Source of the DNA: an uncultured Aquimarina sp.
GTDB taxonomy: Bacteria > Bacteroidota > Bacteroidia > Flavobacteriales > Flavobacteriaceae
Assembly (NCBI RefSeq): GCF_947496855.1
Contig: NZ_CANMED010000006.1
Location: 124,001-188,000, forward strand
Direction: 5' to 3'
DNA length: 64,000 nt
Shown: positions 56,506 to 64,000 of the stretch, in pieces
Layout: the number at the start of each line of letters is the position of its first letter
Numbering within the stretch: the first letter of the stretch is position 1
The notes under the pieces: model-generated
What the model was told of the DNA's origin: nothing
The model's database searches: none
What the model saw: only the letters and a program-made list of their open reading frames with translations
Position numbers and translations under genes: made by a program

Positions 56506-57006
56506 ATGATCCGTAAAGCTGTACCTTTTAATCTAGATGCTATTCATAAATTAACACAGGCTTGTGCTAAGGCCATGATTGCTAAAGAAATTTACCAATG
56601 GAATGAACATTACCCTACTCGATCTCGTTTTGAGAAAGATATAGAACTACAAGAATTATATGTTTTAGAAGAGAACAATGTCATTAAAGGTATTATTGTA
56701 GTTACGGAATTAATGGATGATGAATACATTCCGATCGAATGGCTTACTAAGAACCAAAAGAATCTATATATCCATCGATTGGCAATACATCCTGATTATT
56801 GGGGTCAGGGGTATGCACAACAATTAATGAACTGGGCAGAAATCTTTGCGGAAAAGAAAGGTTATAAATCTATTCGTCTAGATACTTTTAGTCAGAATAA
56901 AAGAAATCAAAAATTTTATGAAACCAGAGGGTATAAAAGGTTAGGAAATATTTTCTTCCCTAAGCAAAGTAAACATCCTTTTTATTGTTATGAATTAGTA
57001 TTGTGA
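56506..57006 (+). CDS. GNAT-family N-acetyltransferase
   Basis: The 166-residue protein has the GNAT acetyl-CoA-binding motif A (YIHRLAIHPDYWGQGYAQQL) and the following helix and strand (MNWAEIFAEKKGYKSIRLDT, NQKFYETRGYKRLG). The substrate is unknown. Its last codons overlap the MATE transporter gene by four bases (GTGA), so the two are translationally coupled. Confidence 0.9.
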   Translation: MIRKAVPFNLDAIHKLTQACAKAMIAKEIYQWNEHYPTRSRFEKDIELQELYVLEENNVIKGIIVVTELMDDEYIPIEWLTKNQKNLYIHRLAIHPDYWGQGYAQQLMNWAEIFAEKKGYKSIRLDTFSQNKRNQKFYETRGYKRLGNIFFPKQSKHPFYCYELVL

Positions 57007-58334
57007 GTAGTGTTATAAGTTTTAAAAATATAAACCGTTTGGCAATTCCGGCAATTATAGCAGGGGTTGCAGAACCAGTCTTATCTGCCACTGATACCGC
57101 AATCGTCGGAAATATACCTGTAAATGGAACAGAATCTCTAGCTGCAGTTGGGATTGTGGGATCATTTTTGTCTATGTTGATATGGGTGCTAGCACAAACT
57201 CGTGCAGCGATCTCGGCTATTATTTCGCAATATTTAGGAGCAGGAAAATTAGATGAGGTAAAGACGCTACCTGCACAAGCAATACTTTTTAATATTGGTC
57301 TAAGTATAACGATTCTTCTTATTACCGTACCTTTTATTAAAGAAATTTTTATACTTCTAAAGGCTGAAGGTCAGGTACTGAAGTATTGTATTTCGTATTA
57401 TGGCATTCGAGTATGGGGATTTCCTCTATCATTATTTGTATTTGCTGTTTTCGGAATTTTCAGAGGACTTCAAAATACATTTTGGCCTATGATTATTGCC
57501 TTGATTGGAGTTGTAGCTAATGTTATATTAGATTTTGCTTTGGTTTATGGAATAAAAGGAATTTTGGAACCAATGTATCTAGAAGGTGCGGCATGGGCAA
57601 GTCTTTTTTCGCAGATTCTAATGACTGTCTTATCACTTATCTTATTGCTTAAAAAAACAGAAGTATCACTAAGATTAGAAAAACTTTGGCATCCTGAAAT
57701 GAAACGTTTTTTAGTGATGAGTGGAAATCTCTTCATTCGCTCACTGGCACTAAATACGACATTACTTCTAGCGGTACGAGAAGCGACAAGTTTAGGAACA
57801 AATTATATCGCAGCACATAGTATTGCTATACAATTATGGTTATTCTTTGCGTTTTTTATTGATGGATATGGTGGAGCTGGTAATATTTTAGGTGGGCGAT
57901 TATTGGGTGCTAAAGACTATAAAAGCCTAGTTGAAATGTCTAAGAAAGTAAACATATACGGAATTATAGTAGCGTGTATTTTAGGAGGTTTCTCTTTCTT
58001 GATGCTAGAACAATTAGGTTTGATTTTTACTAAAGACCCCGAGGTGTTAACTATATTTACCGGTTTTTTCTACTTAGTTCTACTTGCATTACCAATAAAT
58101 GCATTGGCGTTTGTTGGTGATGGAATATTCAAGGGACTTGGAGAAACTGGATTTTTACGCAATGTACTATTAGGGTCTACGTTTCTTGGTTTTGTTCCTA
58201 CATTAGTAATCGCAAGATATTTTGATTGGAAACTACACGGAGTATGGATCGCAATTACTGTTTGGATGCTGATTAGAGGGTTAGCATTAGTAATAAAATT
58301 CAGAAGTAAGTATTATCGATTAGCCGCTACTTAA
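57003..58334 (+). CDS. MATE-family efflux transporter
   Basis: The 443-residue inner-membrane protein has about 12 helices and MATE features: NRLAIPAIIAGVAEPVLSAT followed by DTAIVG near the N-terminus, AVGIVGSFLSMLIWVLAQTR, and the equivalent second half (YGGAGNILGGRLLGAKDYKS). Such transporters export organic cations or other compounds using sodium or proton gradients. It starts with GTG at 57003 within the GTGA overlap with the GNAT gene. Its stop overlaps the tail of a tiny convergent gene on the other strand. Function beyond family is unknown. Confidence 0.92.
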   Translation: MSSVISFKNINRLAIPAIIAGVAEPVLSATDTAIVGNIPVNGTESLAAVGIVGSFLSMLIWVLAQTRAAISAIISQYLGAGKLDEVKTLPAQAILFNIGLSITILLITVPFIKEIFILLKAEGQVLKYCISYYGIRVWGFPLSLFVFAVFGIFRGLQNTFWPMIIALIGVVANVILDFALVYGIKGILEPMYLEGAAWASLFSQILMTVLSLILLLKKTEVSLRLEKLWHPEMKRFLVMSGNLFIRSLALNTTLLLAVREATSLGTNYIAAHSIAIQLWLFFAFFIDGYGGAGNILGGRLLGAKDYKSLVEMSKKVNIYGIIVACILGGFSFLMLEQLGLIFTKDPEVLTIFTGFFYLVLLALPINALAFVGDGIFKGLGETGFLRNVLLGSTFLGFVPTLVIARYFDWKLHGVWIAITVWMLIRGLALVIKFRSKYYRLAAT

Positions 58335-58426
58335 AACGCAAATTTTAAAATTGCCATTACAATAATTACATATAAACAAATGAGTAGAGCTGCTAATCTG
58401 AATTTTCCCAAATATTTTTTTTCCAT
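58331..58426 (-). CDS. Tiny basic membrane peptide (31 residues), convergent with MATE
   Basis: On the minus strand an ATG at 58426 reads MEKKYLGKFRLAALLICLYV and ends ILKFAF. It has a Lys/Arg-rich start and one hydrophobic helix. Its stop codon overlaps the MATE stop by two bases. It looks coding by residue order; no family recognised. Confidence 0.45.
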   Translation of the reverse strand: MEKKYLGKFRLAALLICLYVIIVMAILKFAF

Positions 58427-58545
58427 AAATCAAAGTTAATTTATCAAATGAGAAATATAAATACGTGGAAATACGCGTTTATATTATAGTACGTGCTTAG
58501 TGTAAAAGAATCTAAAATATTATCTATTTTTATCAAAAATCTAGT

Positions 58546-59316
58546 ATGATGACTACTACAAGAACCAACGGAAGTTTATATACACACTCAGAAAATCATA
58601 TTGCCACTGTAGAATTTGGACACCCATCAAGTAATTCATTCCCATCGGAGCTATTAGAGAGATTGACAAATGCTATTAATACGTTGTCTAAGGACTCTTC
58701 GATTCATGTTATTATTTTAAAATCAGAAGGAGAAAAAGCATTTTGTGCGGGAGCTTCTTTTGATGAATTAGTTTCTATTACTAACCTAGAAGAAGGAAAA
58801 AAATTCTTTTCAGGGTTTGCTAATGTAATAAACGCAATGCGAAAATGTAAACAACCAATTATTGGTAGAATACAAGGGAAAACTGTAGGTGGTGGTATTG
58901 GATTAGCTTCGGCGTGTGATTATTGTATGGCAACAGAAGCCGCATCAATTAAATTAAGCGAATTGACCATTGGAATTGGACCTTTTGTTATTGAACCAGC
59001 TGTATCTAGAAAAATAGGATTAGCCGCGTTCGAAGCATTAGCCTATGACGGATCCCAATGGAAAAATGCCTATTGGGCAAAAGAAAATGGAGTATTTGCC
59101 AGAGTATTTGAAACCATTGCAGAGCTGGATAAAGAAGTTCAATTGTTTACGGAGAAATTAGCAAGCTATAACCCACAGGCAGTACAGACAATGAAAAAAG
59201 TCAATTGGAAAGGAACTGATCATTGGGATGAATTATTGATGGAAAGAGCTGAAGTATCAGGAGAATTAGTATTGTCAACATTTACCAAAGATGCATTAAA
59301 AAAGTTCAAAAAATAA
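58546..59316 (+). CDS. Enoyl-CoA hydratase/isomerase family protein
   Basis: The 256-residue crotonase-fold protein shows the oxyanion-hole segments KAFCAGASFDELVS and GRIQGKTVGGGIGLASACDY. The usual second catalytic Glu region reads SELTIGIGPFVIEPAVSRKI, and a C-terminal YNPQAVQTMKKVNW follows. Crotonases hydrate or isomerise acyl-CoA thioesters; the substrate is not evident. It starts at 58546 (a second ATG at 58549 is equally possible) and is followed 3 nt later by a small membrane peptide gene. Confidence 0.88.
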   Translation: MMTTTRTNGSLYTHSENHIATVEFGHPSSNSFPSELLERLTNAINTLSKDSSIHVIILKSEGEKAFCAGASFDELVSITNLEEGKKFFSGFANVINAMRKCKQPIIGRIQGKTVGGGIGLASACDYCMATEAASIKLSELTIGIGPFVIEPAVSRKIGLAAFEALAYDGSQWKNAYWAKENGVFARVFETIAELDKEVQLFTEKLASYNPQAVQTMKKVNWKGTDHWDELLMERAEVSGELVLSTFTKDALKKFKK

Positions 59317-59319
59317 CAT

Positions 59320-59418
59320 ATGGATATACTCAGTTTTTTAGGGGGTAATGGATTATTCCTGATCTTAGGAATTATATTGGTAGTAGTTTACTTTTATAAT
59401 AAAAGAAAGAGAAGATAA
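59320..59418 (+). CDS. Small membrane peptide, 32 residues
   Basis: ATG at 59320 gives MDILSFLGGNGLFLILGIIL, continuing VVVYFYNKRKRR: one transmembrane helix followed by a strongly basic tail. It begins 3 nt after the enoyl-CoA hydratase stop, so it is probably cotranscribed. Unknown function. Confidence 0.5.
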   Translation: MDILSFLGGNGLFLILGIILVVVYFYNKRKRR

Positions 59419-59425
59419 TGTTCAC

Positions 59426-59433
59426 TAACTTTG
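59426..59433 (+). promoter_or_regulatory. -7 box (TAACTTTG) upstream of queD
   Basis: TAACTTTG matches TAnnTTTG and lies 31 nt before the queD ATG. It is followed by two tandem copies of AAAAAGTTAC (59435-59454) in the leader. Confidence 0.45.
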
Positions 59434-59464
59434 CAAAAAGTTACAAAAAGTTACAAAGCGACAA

Positions 59465-59917
59465 ATGAGTAAGATCAGAATTACCAAACAGTTTTCTTTT
59501 GAAACAGGTCACGCATTATATGGATATGATGGTAAGTGTAAAAATGTTCATGGACATAGTTATAAATTAAGTGTTACTGTTATCGGAAGTCCTATCACCG
59601 ATACGTCACACGTAAAATTGGGTATGGTTATCGATTTTGGAGACCTTAAGAAGATTGTAAAAGAAGATATAGAAGATGTCTTTGATCACGCCACTGTTTT
59701 TAATAAGAACACGCCACACTTAGAGTTGGCTGAAGAATTAGAAAAAAGAGGGCACAATGTTATTTTGGTAGATTATCAACCTACAAGTGAAAATATGGTA
59801 ATTGATTTTGCTGAAAAAATTAAGGCTAGGCTTCCAGAGAATATACTATTACACTCCCTAAAACTTAAGGAAACCGAAACTTCTTTTGCAGAGTGGTATG
59901 CATCTGATAACGATTAA
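59465..59917 (+). CDS. queD: 6-carboxytetrahydropterin synthase (QueD-like)
   Basis: The 150-residue protein of the 6-pyruvoyltetrahydropterin synthase family shows FETGHALYGYDGKCKNVHGH, containing a zinc-ligand His and the catalytic Cys, and the zinc His pair in the CKNVHGHSYKL segment. VIDFGDLKKIVKEDIEDVFD then HATVF follows, and a C-terminal KLKETETSFAEW carries the substrate-binding Glu. Bacterial members make 6-carboxytetrahydropterin in queuosine biosynthesis. No other que genes are nearby. It starts 31 nt after a promoter-like box and ends 33 nt before lpxH, with which it may be cotranscribed. Confidence 0.88.
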   Translation: MSKIRITKQFSFETGHALYGYDGKCKNVHGHSYKLSVTVIGSPITDTSHVKLGMVIDFGDLKKIVKEDIEDVFDHATVFNKNTPHLELAEELEKRGHNVILVDYQPTSENMVIDFAEKIKARLPENILLHSLKLKETETSFAEWYASDND

Positions 59918-59950
59918 TAACGAATATTTTTTTATCATCTAATAACATAC

Positions 59951-60712
59951 ATGAAACTTATAAATCTTCCAGAAGGTAAAAAGATATATTTTGCATCTGA
60001 TAACCACTTAGGAGCTCCGACAACGGAGAAGAGTTTTCCAAGAGAGCAAAAGTTTGTAAGCTGGTTAGATGATGTTAAAAAAGATGCCGCTGCGATCTTT
60101 TTATTAGGTGATCTTTTCGACTTCTGGTTTGAATATAAAACCGTAATTCCTAAAGGATTTACAAGAACATTAGGAAAGCTAGCAGAAATTACTGATGCGG
60201 GTATTCCTATATATTATTTTGTAGGGAATCACGATCTTTGGATGAATGGTTATTTTGAAGAAGAATTAAATATCCCAGTATTTCACAAACCACAAGAATT
60301 TACTTTTAATAACACAACATTTCTTATAGGTCACGGAGACGGACTAGGACCTGGAGATAAAGGGTATAAGCGCATGAAAAAAGTGTTTACCAATCCTGTC
60401 GCCAAATGGTTTTTTAGATGGTTACATCCAGATTTAGGAGTAAAACTAGCGCAATACCTTTCTGTAAAAAACAAATTAATATCAGGAGACGAGGATGTTA
60501 CTTTTCTCGGAGAAGATAATGAATGGTTGGTGCAATATTGTAGACGAAAACTAGAGGCTAAAAATATAGACCACTTTGTTTTTGGACATAGACACCTTCC
60601 TATGGAGATTGAACTAAATTCAAAATCGAGATATACCAATCTAGGAGATTGGATAGTGCATTATACCTATGCTGTTTTTGATGGTAAGGAAATGAAGTTG
60701 AAGCAATATTAA
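59951..60712 (+). CDS. lpxH: UDP-2,3-diacylglucosamine diphosphatase
   Basis: The 253-residue metallophosphoesterase acts in lipid A biosynthesis, splitting UDP-2,3-diacylglucosamine to lipid X and UMP. Metal-site motifs: YFASDNHLGAP (the usual SDxHLG with Asn for the variable residue), LLGDLFDFWFEY, YFVGNHDLWM, FLIGHGDGLGPGDKGYKRMK and VFGHRHLP. Length and pattern fit the LpxH type found in Bacteroidota. It acts at the inner-membrane surface. A bidirectional hairpin terminator separates it from the convergent T9SS protein gene. Confidence 0.88.
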   Translation: MKLINLPEGKKIYFASDNHLGAPTTEKSFPREQKFVSWLDDVKKDAAAIFLLGDLFDFWFEYKTVIPKGFTRTLGKLAEITDAGIPIYYFVGNHDLWMNGYFEEELNIPVFHKPQEFTFNNTTFLIGHGDGLGPGDKGYKRMKKVFTNPVAKWFFRWLHPDLGVKLAQYLSVKNKLISGDEDVTFLGEDNEWLVQYCRRKLEAKNIDHFVFGHRHLPMEIELNSKSRYTNLGDWIVHYTYAVFDGKEMKLKQY

Positions 60713-60730
60713 AAATAAAAGCTGATAATA

Positions 60731-60766
60731 AAAAAGCGGATAACCTAAATTGATTATCCGCTTTAA
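60731..60766. terminator. Bidirectional terminator between lpxH and the T9SS protein gene
   Basis: A perfect 11-bp stem (AAAGCGGATAA / TTATCCGCTTT) with a 10-nt loop and A-/T-rich flanks lies between the two convergent genes. Confidence 0.75.
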
Positions 60767-60781
60767 AATATAAGGAACGAA

Positions 60782-62323
60782 TTATTGTTTCGTTATTTTC
60801 TTAGTAATTACTGTATCATCCAATCTAACCTTTATTATATAAAGTCCATTGGAAAGCATACTTTGTTTCATTTCATTTAATGAAATAGATTTGGTACCTG
60901 ATTCCATAGCACCTGTATTCTTTTTTGCAATACTATTTCCTTTGAGGTCTATAATTTCAATAGAAGAATATGTCACTTTTTTAGGTAATGAGATTGTAAG
61001 GTTAATATCATCAGCGTTCATAGGAATAGGATATACACTAATCGAATAAGGTTCTATGTTTCCTTTAATTAATTCATTTGACCTGTTTGTGTTTAATCCT
61101 TTGATAGTAAATTTTTCCCAATCACCTATTGCATCTCTGTTACAATTAATGGCTTTAGTACCGTTTTCGTGACTTACGTACTTGCCATTATTCCCTTTAA
61201 TAGCGTAAAGATCACCTCCTATAGACTCTAAGGTAAATTTTTCCCAAGATCCTACAGCATTTCTATTACAGTTCATAGGCTTGCCACCATTTTCTGAACT
61301 AACATATTTGCCATTACTATCCTTAAAACTTACTGTTCCGTTTCCAGCTGATTCAACAATAAATTGTTCGTTTGTTCCTACAGAATTTCGATTTGCTTGC
61401 ATAGTTCTAGTGCCACCTTCAGAGCTTACATACTTGTTAATACTTTGTCCTAATATTGTTACAAAGTCACTAGTTCCTCCTCCATCATCATTACCTACAG
61501 TAAAAGAAATTGTTTTTGTCGTTTTGGCTCCTTTAGTATCAGTAGCTTCAGCTTTTAACGTATAACTTCCTTCAGGAAGATTTTTTAAGACATTATCCTG
61601 ATTATTGTTATTCCAAGTGTACGGGCTAACGTTTTCTTGTCTTACTAAAGAATTATTAAGATATAAGCGCACATTACTTACACCATCACTATCAGTTGCG
61701 GTAACAATAGCTTCTATAGTCGCAGGAGCTGAAAAAGATGCGTTATTTGATGGAGTAGTAAATGAAGTATTAGGACCAGTATTGTCTCCGTTTCCGCCAC
61801 CACCAAATCGAGGTCTAGAACCTAACCAGTTCATATCGAATTTAGGTCCTTTACATTGACACCCTGCACTACCTTGGTCTACACGACCAGGACAAACTTT
61901 CTCGTCTTTAATTCTCTTACCTTGTATGGTAATGGCGTCTTCATGTCCAGGGTCGTTACCACATTGTATCGTATTATATCTGGGATCTCCGTTTGCTATA
62001 TTCCTGAAACTAGGATGTTTTTTAAGCTCATCACAGATATCTTTAATATTTCTCCCTTGTCCATTGATATCAATTTTGAAATTACCAACACCGTGATCAA
62101 AAGAAGATTCACAGAAACAAAAACCATTTGCTTGATAGCTATCCTTCCATGAATTAGCATTAGGGACAATTCTCACACCTTGGTCAAAAGTATCTTGACC
62201 AGTACAACCTGTATCTGCTACTTTGGCTATAGAACTATCGGTTTGATTTGATTCTTGAGCAATTGCGATATTGGCAATAAACAAGAAAGCTAAAATTTTT
62301 AAAATAAATAATTTACGTTTCAT
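60782..62323 (-). CDS. T9SS-exported protein: Cys-rich N-domain, Ig-like domain, fascin-like repeats
   Basis: The 513-residue protein has a signal peptide (FILKILAFLFIANIAIAQ). Residues about 25-165 form an unassigned domain with about eight Cys (CTGQDTFDQGV; GFCFCESSFDHGVGNFKIDI; CGNDPGHEDAITIQGKRI; GCQCKGPKFD). A Gly/Asn linker leads to an Ig-like domain (about 185-275, PATIEAIVTATDSDGVSNV). Three fascin-like beta-trefoil repeats follow (about 285-405: YVSSEGG.RTMQANR, YVSSENGGKPMNCNR, YVSHENGTKAINCNR), each ending in an EKF or EQF motif. A T9SS sorting domain closes it (about 425-513, YSISVYPIPMNADDINLTIS). Fascin-like modules appear in secreted polysaccharide-active proteins. The N-domain may be catalytic or binding. 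Confidence 0.78.
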   Translation of the reverse strand: MKRKLFILKILAFLFIANIAIAQESNQTDSSIAKVADTGCTGQDTFDQGVRIVPNANSWKDSYQANGFCFCESSFDHGVGNFKIDINGQGRNIKDICDELKKHPSFRNIANGDPRYNTIQCGNDPGHEDAITIQGKRIKDEKVCPGRVDQGSAGCQCKGPKFDMNWLGSRPRFGGGGNGDNTGPNTSFTTPSNNASFSAPATIEAIVTATDSDGVSNVRLYLNNSLVRQENVSPYTWNNNNQDNVLKNLPEGSYTLKAEATDTKGAKTTKTISFTVGNDDGGGTSDFVTILGQSINKYVSSEGGTRTMQANRNSVGTNEQFIVESAGNGTVSFKDSNGKYVSSENGGKPMNCNRNAVGSWEKFTLESIGGDLYAIKGNNGKYVSHENGTKAINCNRDAIGDWEKFTIKGLNTNRSNELIKGNIEPYSISVYPIPMNADDINLTISLPKKVTYSSIEIIDLKGNSIAKKNTGAMESGTKSISLNEMKQSMLSNGLYIIKVRLDDTVITKKITKQ

Positions 62324-62531
62324 AGTTGTTGGTTTTAAGAGTAAATATTCTATAAGATAATAATAATTGGCTAGATAGATGTGTAATATCTACCAACTGT
62401 AAAGGTATTTTAATAAAGTGAATTAGAACGATTAGAAATAGAATCCGTAGAGGACTAATTAGCCTGCGTTAGGTTTGGTTGACCAGAAGTCGGGAGTTTA
62501 TATTTATCTTGCTAAGTTGTTTATCCTAGAA

Positions 62532-63509
62532 TTAATTGTTTTTGGCTCTAGAGGTAATTATTTCTTGAGAAACTTGTATTGCAATTTCTTCGGAATTTTC
62601 TATGGAATACGGATGTTCAATAAAAATAACTTTATTGTTAAAAACAGCTTCAATTAGATAATGATTTCCATTAAAATAGGATTTCTTAATTCTAGCCTTT
62701 AGATCAGAATTCTCGACAATTTGCAACTCATGAGGATATAACAAAATAGTTTTATCATTGTTAGAATCTGGTATAATGGTAGAAATTGGTAATTCGTTTA
62801 CTTCACCAAAAAGTGATGCGATATAATAGTTATCAGGATTTTGATACAGGTTATGAGTTTTTCCTTTGGTTATAATCTCACCTTTATGAATTACAATAGT
62901 TTCTTGAGCAAAGGATAGGATGTCTGTTTTATCGTGAGTTGCTGTAATACTAGTAATCTTATTTCTTTTTAAGTAGGAAAATAAATTTCTCCGTAAAGAA
63001 CTTCGTCTGAAATTATCAATATTTCCGAATGGCTCATCTAACAGTAGCAACTCTGGTCTTTTTGCTAATGCTTTTGCCAGTGCAACTCTTTGTTTTTGAC
63101 CTCCACTTAAGTTTTCAATTTTAGTATCGGCAAATGGAGCCATCTCTACGATTTCCAAAAGTTCATTGACACGACCAAGTTTCAGTTCTGGTTCAAAATT
63201 AGATAGATATTGACCTATATTTTCTTCTACAGTTCTGAAGGACTGCAGTTCGAATCCCTGAGAAAGGTATTTCATGTTTTCTTGTCCGGGAACCAAATTA
63301 TATGCGGGTCCTAATATCTTTTGATCATCCCAGAATAGCATTCCTTGATCCACGTCCAAAAGTCCATAAATGATTTTTAGCAATGTGCTTTTTCCACAAC
63401 CACTAGCTCCGATGAGAGCAATATGTTGCCCTTTTTCAATAGTAAAATTGATTTTTTTTAAAACCGGAGCGGTATCATAAGCGAAAGAAACATTTTGAAC
63501 TGTAAGCAT
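62532..63509 (-). CDS. ABC transporter ATP-binding protein with TOBE-like C-terminus
   Basis: The 325-residue ATPase has Walker A IGASGCGKSTLLK, a Q-loop, the ABC signature LSGGQKQRVALAKALA, Walker B LLLLDEPFG and the switch His ATHDK. The extra 95 C-terminal residues (ILLYPHELQIVENSDLKARI, YFNGNHYLIEAVFNNKVIFI) look like a TOBE domain, as in importers of the FbpC/PotA type. No permease or binding-protein gene is adjacent within the window. The substrate is unknown. The leader is very short: a TATATTTG box ends about 7 nt before the ATG. Confidence 0.9.
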   Translation of the reverse strand: MLTVQNVSFAYDTAPVLKKINFTIEKGQHIALIGASGCGKSTLLKIIYGLLDVDQGMLFWDDQKILGPAYNLVPGQENMKYLSQGFELQSFRTVEENIGQYLSNFEPELKLGRVNELLEIVEMAPFADTKIENLSGGQKQRVALAKALAKRPELLLLDEPFGNIDNFRRSSLRRNLFSYLKRNKITSITATHDKTDILSFAQETIVIHKGEIITKGKTHNLYQNPDNYYIASLFGEVNELPISTIIPDSNNDKTILLYPHELQIVENSDLKARIKKSYFNGNHYLIEAVFNNKVIFIEHPYSIENSEEIAIQVSQEIITSRAKNN

Positions 63510-63532
63510 ATTTCAAATATAAATAACTTCAA

Positions 63533-63566
63533 CAAAAAAATCCGTCTCTTTTCAGAAAACGGATCT
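63533..63566 (-). terminator. Terminator after the prolyl oligopeptidase gene
   Basis: In the minus sense ATCCGT..ACGGAT forms a 6-bp stem followed by a T7 run, about 22 nt after the peptidase stop. Its T-run lies about 25 nt upstream of the ABC gene start. Confidence 0.6.
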
Positions 63567-63588
63567 TTTAATTTTAATAATAAAACAA

Positions 63589-64000
63589 TTATCCTTTTAT
63601 CTTATCATTTACTTGTTCTGGTAAGACTTCATATCCCATATTGAATAAGGTAAAGCTAAAAATATCTGCGTATTGTTCAATTGTCTTTTTAACGGGTGTA
63701 CCTGCTCCATGACCAGCATTTGTTTCAATTCTTATCAATGTTGGATTGCTACCGCTTTGTTTTGCTTGTAATTCTGCTGCAAATTTAAAGGAGTGTGCAG
63801 GTACAACACGATCATCGTGATCTCCAGTAGTAACAAGTGTAGCCGGATATTTGACACCTTCTTTTACGTTATGTACGGGAGAATATCCTTTTAGGTATTC
63901 AAACATTTGTTTGTCATCTTGTGCAGTTCCATAATCATATGCCCATCCTGCACCAGCTGTGAATGTATGATAACGTAACATATCCAAAACGCCAACAGCA
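63589..64000 (-). CDS. Prolyl oligopeptidase (S9 family), C-terminal part only
   Basis: The minus-strand frame is open to the window edge, so the N-terminus and beta-propeller are missing. The visible 137 residues read [20 protein letters not shown] at the start, then [38 protein letters not shown] (catalytic Asp) and [16 protein letters not shown] (catalytic His). This matches the end of S9A prolyl endopeptidases, which cut short peptides after proline. The nucleophile Ser lies outside the window. It ends IKG with a terminator just after. Confidence 0.88.
   Translation of the reverse strand, partial: AVGVLDMLRYHTFTAGAGWAYDYGTAQDDKQMFEYLKGYSPVHNVKEGVKYPATLVTTGDHDDRVVPAHSFKFAAELQAKQSGSNPTLIRIETNAGHGAGTPVKKTIEQYADIFSFTLFNMGYEVLPEQVNDKIKG

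Noticed and set aside
60849-62152. Plus-strand frames opposite the T9SS protein
   Set aside because: The minus frame has a signal peptide, repeats and sorting domain; the plus frames have no recognisable features.

Overview
The window reads as chromosomal DNA of a marine-type flavobacterium (Bacteroidota, Flavobacteriaceae). The DNA is AT-rich. Promoter-like boxes follow the TTTG / TAnnTTTG pattern, Shine-Dalgarno sites are scarce, many lipoproteins carry acidic residues after the lipobox Cys, two proteins end in type IX secretion sorting domains, and there is a SusC/SusD pair and a hybrid two-component regulator. I cannot name a genus from sequence alone.

Layout. 1-2.1 kb: tandem astacin-like metalloproteases (minus strand, the first cut by the window edge). 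2.3-6.2 kb: housekeeping genes (PfkB kinase, long amidophosphoribosyltransferase-like protein, Fe/Mn superoxide dismutase). 6.4-14.9 kb: an AddA-like helicase-nuclease and an AddB-like nuclease flanking an OmpA/TSP3 outer-membrane protein, then an alpha/beta hydrolase. 14.9-18.3 kb: a small Cys/His protein, a TonB-dependent receptor and an acidic lipoprotein, probably one uptake operon. 18.26-19.06 kb: a gene-free stretch with three related repeat units, each ending in a terminator hairpin. Two of them contain a stretch complementary to the 5' leaders of the astacin genes. 19.1-27.4 kb: a TPR-AraC regulator followed by an accessory run of unknown lipoproteins and membrane proteins, a SUKH-domain lipoprotein, a WG-repeat protein and a decayed DUF6985-like gene.

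27.6-55.4 kb is a complete xylan/xylose utilisation locus. It contains xylulokinase, xylose isomerase and an aldose epimerase; a convergent LacI-type regulator; a GH11 xylanase lipoprotein; an FGE-sulfatase-domain lipoprotein; a sodium/sugar symporter; a hybrid two-component regulator; a GH3 beta-xylosidase; SusC, SusD and a surface glycan-binding protein; a GH10 xylanase; and a T9SS-exported GH8 enzyme with carbohydrate-binding modules. The likely flow is: xylan is cut at the surface by GH8, GH11 and GH10; oligosaccharides are bound by SusD and the glycan-binding protein and imported by SusC; GH3 trims them to xylose; the symporter carries sugar across the inner membrane; and XylA and XylB feed xylulose-5-phosphate to the pentose phosphate pathway. 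ACGAAAA/TTTTCGT palindromes lie upstream of xylB, the GH11 gene and the GH8 gene and suggest one LacI regulon. The SusCD part is probably under the hybrid regulator.

55.4-64 kb returns to general genes: tRNA-Ala(GGC), a universal stress protein, a GNAT acetyltransferase, a MATE transporter, an enoyl-CoA hydratase, QueD, LpxH, a T9SS protein with a Cys-rich N-terminal region and fascin-like repeats, an ABC ATPase and the end of a prolyl oligopeptidase. I see no insertion sequence, prophage, CRISPR array or rRNA.
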